Assembly (NCBI GenBank): GCA_035626815.1
Contig: DASPMY010000025.1
Location: 1-10,826 of the forward strand
DNA from: Croceibacterium_A sp035626815
GTDB taxonomy: Bacteria > Pseudomonadota > Alphaproteobacteria > Sphingomonadales > Sphingomonadaceae
Length of the DNA: 10,826 bases
Direction: 5' to 3'
The translations under genes and the position numbers were made by a program. Below the pieces are notes generated by a model that was not told where the DNA came from, searched no databases, and worked only from the letters and a program-made list of their open reading frames with translations. Positions 1 to 5,510 of this stretch are shown one piece after another. Position 1 is the first letter of the stretch. Every line of letters starts with the position of its first letter.

Positions 1-504
1 ACGCTGTTCTATCATCGCCATGACGACTTGCGCTCGATCGAGTTCTTTCCCGGCCCGGCGATAATCGCCCTCGGTTGGGGCAACGTTCTCGGAGGCGAGA
101 GCTACGGGCTGGAGGCCTGGGCCGACTGGCGGGTGACCAGCTGGTGGACTCTGGCGGCCGGGCTGACGGTCCTCGAGCGCCATTTCCAATTCGGCCAGGG
201 CGCCAGCGGCCTGTTCGGCGTGGCGCAGATCGGCACCGACCCGCCTTACATCGGCAAGTTGAATTCCTCGATGAACCTGGGCACTGACGTCACTCTCGAC
301 CTCCACTTGCGCGCCTACGGCGCCTTGCGTGACGCGGCCATCCCCGCCTACCGGGAGCTGGGCGGCCGCCTGGCGTACGAAGCGGCCCCCGGCATCGTGC
401 TGTCCCTTTCCGGCACCAACCTCCTCCATGACAGTCACCTGGAGTATCCCCGGGCAGATCGAATACAGCGCCGGGTCATGGCCGGGGCGGAGCTCGCTTT
501 TTGA
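1..504 (+). CDS. TonB-dependent outer-membrane receptor, C-terminal fragment (5' end outside window)
   Basis: The reading frame is open from the left edge, so the true start, plug domain and most of the barrel lie outside. The visible 167 residues consist of alternating amphipathic beta-strands with many Tyr, Trp and Phe residues. They include an NLL-type strand near the end ('GTNLLHDSHLEYP', followed by an RRV strand) and finish in 'GAELAF', with the terminal Phe that the BAM machinery recognises in outer-membrane barrels. This matches the end of TonB-dependent receptors, which import siderophores, cobalamin, sugars or other ligands using TonB-ExbBD energy. The stop codon overlaps the TTG start of the YfiR-like gene, so the receptor is probably co-translated with the two signalling genes downstream. 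The ligand cannot be told from this fragment. The family is fairly sure; the subfamily is not. Confidence 0.85.
   Translation, partial: TLFYHRHDDLRSIEFFPGPAIIALGWGNVLGGESYGLEAWADWRVTSWWTLAAGLTVLERHFQFGQGASGLFGVAQIGTDPPYIGKLNSSMNLGTDVTLDLHLRAYGALRDAAIPAYRELGGRLAYEAAPGIVLSLSGTNLLHDSHLEYPRADRIQRRVMAGAELAF
489..492 (+). promoter_or_regulatory. Ribosome binding site supporting the TTG start of the YfiR-like gene
   Basis: GGAG lies 8 nt upstream of the TTG at 501, inside the end of the receptor gene. This spacing supports the unusual TTG start, whose codon overlaps the receptor stop (TTGA). The alternative in-frame GTG at 543 would cut into the hydrophobic part of the signal peptide. Confidence 0.55.
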
Positions 505-1046
505 GCCGGAGGCCCGCGCCGCGCCTGCGGGCAGCCTTCGCGGTGGCGGTCCTGCTGCTGGCCGGCGTGCACCCGCCGCTCGCCGCGCAGAGCGCCGGAG
601 AAGGCTCGATCAAGGCGGCCTACCTGATCAAGCTCGCCTCGTTCGTGCGCTGGCCGGCCGACGCGGGCGGCGACACCTTTCGAATTTGCGTTTCAGGCCG
701 CGCGGACATCGCCCGCGTGCTCGGGCGGGCTGTCGGCGAGCAGCGGGTCGAGGGCAGGCGCGTCGCGTTGGTCCAACTGGGCGCCGGCAATCCGCAGCAG
801 GCGCGCACCTGCCAGATCCTGTTCCTCGGCAGCGGCGGGGAGCCGGCCCGCTCGTTGCTTGACGCGTCGCGCGGTGCTCCGGTGTTGACGGTCACCGACG
901 GCGACAACGGGACGCGCGGCGGCGCGGTCGAGTTCGTCATCCGCGACGGCAGGGTGCGCTTCACGATCGACCGCAGCGAGGCCGAATCGCGCCAGCTGGA
1001 GCTCAGCTCCAAGCTGCTCGACGTGGCGCTGGCGGTGGAGCCATGA
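501..1046 (+). CDS. YfiR/DUF4154 family periplasmic protein
   Basis: This 181-residue protein starts with an Arg-rich n-region and a hydrophobic stretch (about residues 11-28) ending in a signal-peptidase-like 'LAA|Q' site, so it is probably periplasmic. The mature part fits the YfiR (DUF4154) family: 'KAAYLIKLASFVRWP' (38-52), the 'FRICVSG' strand (60-66), 'CQILFLGSG' (104-112), 'VLTVTD' (128-133), the GG near 140-141 and 'LELSSKLLDVAL' (167-178). Cys63 and Cys104 could form the first disulfide known from Pseudomonas YfiR; the second pair is absent. In that system YfiR binds and represses the periplasmic part of the diguanylate cyclase YfiN. Here it sits between a TonB receptor and a CHASE8-type histidine kinase, with 4-nt overlaps on both sides, so it probably regulates the kinase. 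That partner assignment is inference. The start is TTG. Confidence 0.88.
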   Translation: MSRRPAPRLRAAFAVAVLLLAGVHPPLAAQSAGEGSIKAAYLIKLASFVRWPADAGGDTFRICVSGRADIARVLGRAVGEQRVEGRRVALVQLGAGNPQQARTCQILFLGSGGEPARSLLDASRGAPVLTVTDGDNGTRGGAVEFVIRDGRVRFTIDRSEAESRQLELSSKLLDVALAVEP

Positions 1047-2755
1047 GGCTGACGGTGTTCCAGCGGATGGGCCGCGGCCTGCTGGAGCGCCGCTGGATCA
1101 CCGGCGTGCTCGCGCTGCTGCTGCTCACCAGCAGCCTCGTGCTCGGCTGGCAGCGCGAGCGCGCGGCGATCGGCGAGGAAGCGCGCGGCGCCGGTTCGCA
1201 AGCCGAGCTGCTCGCGGGCAGCCTGGCCGGCGCGCTCGCCTTCGACGATCTGGTCACGACGCGCGAACAGCTCGACGCGCTCAAGCTCGACCCCGACATC
1301 CAGGCCGCCGGGGTCTACGGCGCCGACGGGACTTTCGTGGCAGGATTCGCCAAGCGCGGCGACCCGCTGCCGCGCACCGTGCAGCCGCACGAGCCCGAGA
1401 TTGTCGGGCGCCAGCTGAGCGTGGTCGTGCCGGTCCGCGAGGGCAACCTGATGCTCGGCAGCATTTACCTGCGAACCTCGATCGAGCCCTTCGCCGAGCG
1501 GTTGTCGCGCTACCTCGCCATCGGCGTCGTGATCCTCATGGCGGCGTTGCTGATCGCCATCCTCGGCGCGTCGAACGCGGCCTCGGCGGCGGCCAACCGG
1601 CGCCTCCAGTCCGAGATCGTGGCGCGCGAGCAGGCCGAGACGGCCCTCCGCCACTCGCAGAAGATGGAAGCGCTCGGCCAGCTGACCGGCGGCGTGGCCC
1701 ACGACTTCAACAACCTGCTGATGGCCGCCTCGAGCGGCCTTGAGCTGATGGGGCGGGCCAAGACCGACGAGCGCCGCGAGCAGCTGACCGCCGGCGTCCG
1801 CGACGCGCTCGACCGCGGCGCGCGGCTGACCGAGCAGCTGCTGGCCTTCTCGCGGCGCTCACCGGTGCACAGCCGGCCGATCGCGGTGGCGGCGCATATC
1901 GACAAGCTGGTCGACCTGCTCGACCACGCGCTGGGCGAAACCGTCTCCGTCCGGTTCGACATCCCGGCCGACTTGTGGCCGGTCGAGGTCGACGTGTCGC
2001 AGTTCGACGTGGCGATCCTCAACATCGCGGTCAACGCGCGCGACGCGATGCCGAGGGGCGGGCAGATCTGCATTACCGCGCGCAACCGGGCGGACGCGCT
2101 CGACGGCGAGGACGCGGTCGAGATCGCCATCCAGGACGAAGGCCTCGGCATGGCGCGCGAGGCGGTCGAGCGGGCGTTCGAGCCGTTCTTCACCACCAAG
2201 GACGTAGGCCGCGGCACCGGGCTCGGGCTCAGCCAGGTCTATGGCTTCGCCCGCTCGGCCGGGGGCACGGTGGCGATCGCCAGCGAACCGGGCGCGGGCA
2301 CGACCGTCACCCTGTTGCTGCCGCGTGGCCCCGCGGTGGCGAGCGAGCGAGCCGACGCGGGGGGAGCGTCCGCGGTTGCGCGCGATTTCGGCGGCTTGCG
2401 CATACTGCTGGTCGAGGACGACCCGGACCTCAATGAGCTCGTCGGCCAGATGCTCGAGGAACTCGGCGCCGACGTGCTGCGGGCGAAGTCGGCCGACGAG
2501 GGCGGCCGCCTGCTCGAGGGCGCCACGGTCGACGCGGTGGTGTCGGACATGGTCATGCCGGGCGAGATGGACGGGCTCGACCTGGCGCGCCGCTTGCGCG
2601 AGCGCCGCGAGGAGCTGCCGATCGTGCTGATGACCGGCTACAGCGAGGCCGCCGGCTCGGCCGCCAAGGAAGGCTTCCCGGTTCTGCGCAAGCCGTTCAC
2701 GCTGGACGCGCTGGTGGGCGTGCTGGGCACCGCGGTGGCCGGCGGGCGCGGCTGA
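1043..2755 (+). CDS. Hybrid sensor histidine kinase with CHASE8-like periplasmic domain and C-terminal receiver
   Basis: This is a 570-residue inner-membrane kinase. Transmembrane helices lie at about 18-36 and 156-176. The periplasmic part between them (37-155) resembles CHASE8, the sensor of YfiN-type cyclases ('LAGALAFDD', 'DPDIQAAGVYGADG', 'LMLGSIYLRTS'). Next come the HisKA H-box 'GGVAHDFNNLL' with phospho-acceptor His220, and an HATPase domain with the N-box around Asn327-Asn331, the G1 motif 'DEGLGM' (365-370), 'PFFTTK' (381-386) and the G2 motif 'GTGLGL' (391-396). A receiver domain (about 452-562) has acidic residues Asp459/Asp460, phospho-acceptor Asp502, Thr531 and Lys550. All key residues are present, so it should be active. 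The ATG overlaps the YfiR stop (ATGA), which suggests translational coupling. No Hpt protein or DNA-binding regulator is visible in the window, so the output is unknown. The CHASE8 call is by eye. Confidence 0.9.
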   Translation: MRLTVFQRMGRGLLERRWITGVLALLLLTSSLVLGWQRERAAIGEEARGAGSQAELLAGSLAGALAFDDLVTTREQLDALKLDPDIQAAGVYGADGTFVAGFAKRGDPLPRTVQPHEPEIVGRQLSVVVPVREGNLMLGSIYLRTSIEPFAERLSRYLAIGVVILMAALLIAILGASNAASAAANRRLQSEIVAREQAETALRHSQKMEALGQLTGGVAHDFNNLLMAASSGLELMGRAKTDERREQLTAGVRDALDRGARLTEQLLAFSRRSPVHSRPIAVAAHIDKLVDLLDHALGETVSVRFDIPADLWPVEVDVSQFDVAILNIAVNARDAMPRGGQICITARNRADALDGEDAVEIAIQDEGLGMAREAVERAFEPFFTTKDVGRGTGLGLSQVYGFARSAGGTVAIASEPGAGTTVTLLLPRGPAVASERADAGGASAVARDFGGLRILLVEDDPDLNELVGQMLEELGADVLRAKSADEGGRLLEGATVDAVVSDMVMPGEMDGLDLARRLRERREELPIVLMTGYSEAAGSAAKEGFPVLRKPFTLDALVGVLGTAVAGGRG

Positions 2756-2763
2756 AGCCGCGC
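2746..2763 (+). terminator. GC-rich hairpin across the kinase stop codon, possible weak terminator
   Basis: GCGCGGC (2746-2752) pairs with GCCGCGC (2757-2763) around a TGAA loop that contains the stop codon of the kinase gene. The structure sits at the 16-bp junction between convergent genes. It lacks a following T-run on either strand, so it is not a standard intrinsic terminator. It may be a transcription-slowing or mRNA-end-protecting hairpin, or a chance result of high GC content. Confidence 0.3.
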
Positions 2764-2771
2764 ACGGGCGC

Positions 2772-3998
2772 CTACTCGAACAACGCCAGGTCGATTGATT
2801 CGCCGACGGCCCTGAGCCCGGCGTCGCTGCCGTGCAGGTGGTCGCCCATGTGATAGCCTTCGCGCATCTGGCGCGGATCGGCCGGATCGGCGAACGCCGT
2901 GTCGAGGCGCACGATGCCGTCGAACGCGCCGCCGTTGACGATCCAGTCGTTGATCCGCTGGCGCGCCGCCTCGCCTTCCTCCGACCAGTACGAGGCGCCC
3001 TTGTAAGGGCCGATCGGGCTGCCGATGACCTTGATCCCCTGGGCATGGGCGCGGGCGATCAGCTGCTTGTAGCCGGCGATCATCTGCTCGACGGTGATTG
3101 GCGGCTGATCGGAGCTCGGCACCGGGGGCCCACCATCGCGTGGCGGCCCAAACCGGTTACCGAGATCGTTCACTCCCTCGAACACGATGAGGTACTTGAC
3201 GTTGGGCAGGCTCAGCACGTCCTCGTCGAAGCGCGACAGCGCGCTCTCGCCCATGCCCGGGCTGAGCACGCGGTTGCCGCTGATCGCGGCGTTGGCCACG
3301 GCCCATTCCTGGCCCGCCGCCTGCAGGCGGTCGGCCAGCACGTCGGGCCAGCGGCGGTTGGCCCCGGCGGTCGCGCCGACGCCGTCGGTGATCGAATCGC
3401 CATAGGCGACGATGGTCCCGCGCGCGTCCGGCGAGTCGACCTCGACCGCGCTGAGGAAGGCACGGAACTGCGCCTTCGACACGGCTTGGAACGGCTTGCC
3501 GACGAAGTTGCCCGGCGGCGACACCGCCAGCTCGTCGACCCCGGTGAGGTGGCAAGTGCACGGCCCGGTCGCCTCGGGCAGGAACAGCTCGACCTTGAGC
3601 CGCGCGAGGTCGGGCAGCTCGAGCGCGACCGCGTCGCTGACGAACGGCGCGCCGCGCGGGATCACCGCGCCGGGCTCGCCGCCGAAGGTCAGCATGCGCG
3701 AGGTTCCGGCGATCTCGTTGCCGGCATCGTCGATCCGCACCACCCGCGCCGCGCCGATGGCCAAGGGGCCGGGACCGTAGCGGTTGGAGAAGCGCACGCG
3801 CAGGCTGCCGCCACCTTCGCTGACGCGGAGGATCTGGCTCAGCGTGACGTTCTCGTAGCTGGCCGCGGCGAACGGCCCCTGGGTGCCGAGCGGCGCGTGC
3901 GGCGAGGCGGTCCAGCTGGCGACCCATTCGGCGCGTGCAGCGGTGGCACTCGCGGCCAGGCACAGGCCCAGCGCTGTGAGCGTGGCGATCCTCTTCAA
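2772..3998 (-). CDS. Secreted SGNH/GDSL-family hydrolase (probable carbohydrate esterase or lipase-like)
   Basis: This 408-residue protein has a signal peptide (1-23, ending 'ARA|EW'). An N-terminal beta-sandwich-like region (about 24-190) contains a 'CTCHLTG' segment (147-153). The SGNH hydrolase domain (about 195-405) shows all four blocks: 'AYGDSITDG' with nucleophile Ser202, the oxyanion Gly241 in 'AAISGNR', Asn277 in 'FEGVND', and Asp386/His389 in 'GDHLHGSDAG'. The layout is like XynE/rhamnogalacturonan-acetylesterase-type members, which act on acylated carbohydrates; the substrate here cannot be assigned. The start is TTG, chosen because GGAGGAG lies 7 nt upstream and no in-frame ATG is nearby. 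It is separated from the upstream operon by a terminator, so it is probably transcribed alone. A TACGAT hexamer at 4032-4027 could be a -10 element, but no convincing -35 accompanies it. The gene is convergent with the kinase gene. Confidence 0.92.
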   Translation of the reverse strand: MKRIATLTALGLCLAASATAARAEWVASWTASPHAPLGTQGPFAAASYENVTLSQILRVSEGGGSLRVRFSNRYGPGPLAIGAARVVRIDDAGNEIAGTSRMLTFGGEPGAVIPRGAPFVSDAVALELPDLARLKVELFLPEATGPCTCHLTGVDELAVSPPGNFVGKPFQAVSKAQFRAFLSAVEVDSPDARGTIVAYGDSITDGVGATAGANRRWPDVLADRLQAAGQEWAVANAAISGNRVLSPGMGESALSRFDEDVLSLPNVKYLIVFEGVNDLGNRFGPPRDGGPPVPSSDQPPITVEQMIAGYKQLIARAHAQGIKVIGSPIGPYKGASYWSEEGEAARQRINDWIVNGGAFDGIVRLDTAFADPADPRQMREGYHMGDHLHGSDAGLRAVGESIDLALFE

Positions 3999-4005
3999 GG
4001 CAATG

Positions 4006-4012
4006 CTCCTCC
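4006..4012 (-). promoter_or_regulatory. Strong ribosome binding site for the TTG start of the SGNH hydrolase
   Basis: GGAGGAG on the minus strand is 7 nt from the TTG at 3998. This near-perfect Shine-Dalgarno sequence fixes the start. Confidence 0.75.
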
Positions 4013-4045
4013 CGGATTCCGGGCCTATCGTAAGCCGCGGCGGGC

Positions 4046-4083
4046 AAATGAAAAGGGCCCGCGATCGGCTGATCGCGGGCCCC
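4046..4083 (-). terminator. Rho-independent terminator of the quinoprotein/DUF6152 operon
   Basis: A perfect 12-bp GC-rich stem (4055-4066 pairing with 4071-4082) closes a GGCT/AGCC tetraloop. On the minus strand it is followed by TTTT and then CATTT. It lies 33 bp past the stop of the DUF6152 gene and upstream of the SGNH hydrolase, so it ends the minus-strand three-gene operon. The A-rich run is on one side only, so it should work mainly in the minus direction. Confidence 0.88.
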
Positions 4084-4115
4084 GATTCAGGTGGCCGTGG
4101 CTGCGGCCGAACGGC

Positions 4116-4544
4116 TCAGTTGCGGGCGCGGTTCGCGGCAGCGGCGACCGCTTCGGTCGTCGGGTTGCCGAGCGACAGCTCGCGACCGTTCGGGAAGCGG
4201 ATTTCCGCGGCCGAGGCGCGCGTGTCCCCGTCGCGCGCGCGAAACGCGTCGACGATGATCTCGGTGCCGGCCGGCAGCGAGTTCCTGTTCCAGCCGCGAC
4301 GCAGCAGCGCGCTCGGCGCGCCGCCTTCGACCCGCCAGCGCTGGGTCCGCCCGTTCACCTGGGCATCGATGTGAATCCACGAGTGCGGGTTGACCCACTC
4401 GAACTTCACCACCTTGCCTTCGAGGCGGATCGGCTTGTTGCGATCGAACTCGGTGGCGAACGAGTGGTGGGCGACGGCTGCACCGGCCGCGCTCAGCGCC
4501 AGCACGGCGCCGACCGCTCCGACCGTCCACTTCTTCATCTGCAT
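4116..4544 (-). CDS. DUF6152 family small secreted protein
   Basis: This 142-residue protein has a signal peptide (1-25) with the cleavage motif 'AVA' directly before His26-His27. The mature protein begins 'HHSFATEFD' and contains the family hallmarks 'LEGKVVKFEWVNPHSWIHID' (41-60) and 'WRVEGGAPSALLRRGW' (70-85), followed by an OB/beta-barrel-like C-terminal part. These match DUF6152, a family without an established function that I associate with PQQ-dehydrogenase neighbourhoods (recalled, not checked). It is the last gene of a minus-strand operon, 40 bp after the unknown secreted protein and before a strong terminator. The ATG at 4544 has GAGGAG 9 nt upstream; a second ATG two codons later is less well spaced. 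If cleavage occurs as predicted, the mature N-terminus is a histidine, a metal-ligand arrangement seen in some copper proteins. Confidence 0.85.
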   Translation of the reverse strand: MQMKKWTVGAVGAVLALSAAGAAVAHHSFATEFDRNKPIRLEGKVVKFEWVNPHSWIHIDAQVNGRTQRWRVEGGAPSALLRRGWNRNSLPAGTEIIVDAFRARDGDTRASAAEIRFPNGRELSLGNPTTEAVAAAANRARN

Positions 4545-4584
4545 GGCACTTTACTCCTCAACGTCTCTTTATGCGGGTCACTTC

Positions 4585-5481
4585 TTATCCGCGCTCGCCG
4601 GTTTCGGCTGCGGGTGCGGGCGTGGTGCTGTTCCCTTCAAGCAGGTCGCCATATAGCAATTGCTCGCTGAACGGTACGCAACGGAACTCGAGCAGCTGCG
4701 CGTTGGGCTCGACGTGCCGGTAGAGCGGCATCGAGATAGTCCACGGCCGGGTGTAAAGTTCCGGGTCCTCGATCGTCGCGCTGTAGTTGATGTGGTTGTC
4801 GCCGACCTTGGTGAAGCGCTCGGTGACGGTGGTGGTGTTGCTCAGGTAGTTGCCGGCGCGATCGAGCCAGGTGACGCCCTGGAACATCTCGCCGCGCGGC
4901 GCCTTGTACTCGCCCGGGCTCTGCGCCAGCGTGACGACTTCGAGCGTGTCGCCGTCCCAGCGGCCGTACGAGGTGCCCATCCAGGTGTCGATCGGCGGAA
5001 CCTCGACGTCGCGCATCTCGATCACGCGGTTGGCGTTGGCGTATTCGTAGACCACCAGGATGTCGTCGTCGCCGCCCTGCACGATCTGGAACGGGTAGGG
5101 CAGGTAGGTGGCGCGCGGAATGCCGGGGAGATAGCACGCCGCCTCCGGGTCGTGACCGACGAGGTTGGCCTTGTTCTTCTCGAGCTGCGCGCGGGCTTCC
5201 GGCTTGTAGGGGATCTCGCCGCCTTCGACCACGCCGAGGCCGGCGGGAATCGCGCCGATCGCGCCGATCAGCCGGTCGGCGACCGGGTTCGGGCCGGCCG
5301 AATGGGGCTCGAGGTTCCAGTTGGCGGTGTTCATCACCTGCCAGATGCCGTTGAGATTCGGCTTGCCGTCGATGCGCGCCGGCGCCTGGGCCTGCTGCTG
5401 CGAGCCCTGCGCGAGGGCCGGGCCGGTGCCGGCCATCACGAACGCCGCCGCGGTGGCCGCCAGAATCGAAAGTCTTTTCAT
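4585..5481 (-). CDS. Conserved secreted protein of unknown function in a PQQ-dehydrogenase operon
   Basis: This 298-residue protein has a clear signal peptide (1-24, 'MKRLSILAA' to 'PALA|Q'). The mature part starts with a low-complexity Gln/Ala stretch, then 'DGKPNLNGIWQ' (38-48) and 'CYLPGIPRATYLPYPFQIVQ' (117-136). It continues with 'RVIEMRD' (152-158), 'DTWMGTSYGRWDGDTLEV' (165-182), 'TWLDRAGN' (204-211), 'ERFTKVGDN' (221-229) and 'IEDPELYTRPW' (237-247). I recognise this pattern as a common secreted family in soil proteobacteria and acidobacteria, but I know of no assigned function. Two cysteines (117 and 268) could form a disulfide. The start at 5481 is chosen over an upstream extension because it gives a signal peptide and has GAGAGG 10 nt before it. 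It lies 29 bp after the quinoprotein gene, so the two are almost surely co-transcribed. It may be a partner or an enzyme acting on the same substrate. Confidence 0.8.
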   Translation of the reverse strand: MKRLSILAATAAAFVMAGTGPALAQGSQQQAQAPARIDGKPNLNGIWQVMNTANWNLEPHSAGPNPVADRLIGAIGAIPAGLGVVEGGEIPYKPEARAQLEKNKANLVGHDPEAACYLPGIPRATYLPYPFQIVQGGDDDILVVYEYANANRVIEMRDVEVPPIDTWMGTSYGRWDGDTLEVVTLAQSPGEYKAPRGEMFQGVTWLDRAGNYLSNTTTVTERFTKVGDNHINYSATIEDPELYTRPWTISMPLYRHVEPNAQLLEFRCVPFSEQLLYGDLLEGNSTTPAPAAETGERG

Positions 5482-5510
5482 CCCCCAACTACCTCTCTTG
5501 TTGGTATCCC

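Noticed and set aside
620..1702. Long minus-strand open frame opposite the YfiR and kinase genes
   Set aside because: Its translation is rich in Arg, Ala and His and has no recognisable domain. It lies antisense to two genes with clear family motifs, and long antisense frames are common at this GC content.
1859..3046. Minus-strand open frame crossing the kinase/hydrolase junction
   Set aside because: It is antisense to the kinase catalytic and receiver domains and out of frame with the hydrolase, with low-complexity Arg/Ala composition.
2832..4670. 612-codon plus-strand open frame across the SGNH hydrolase and DUF6152 genes
   Set aside because: It spans two well-supported minus-strand genes and the terminator between them, and its translation has no domain. 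It is a GC-driven shadow.
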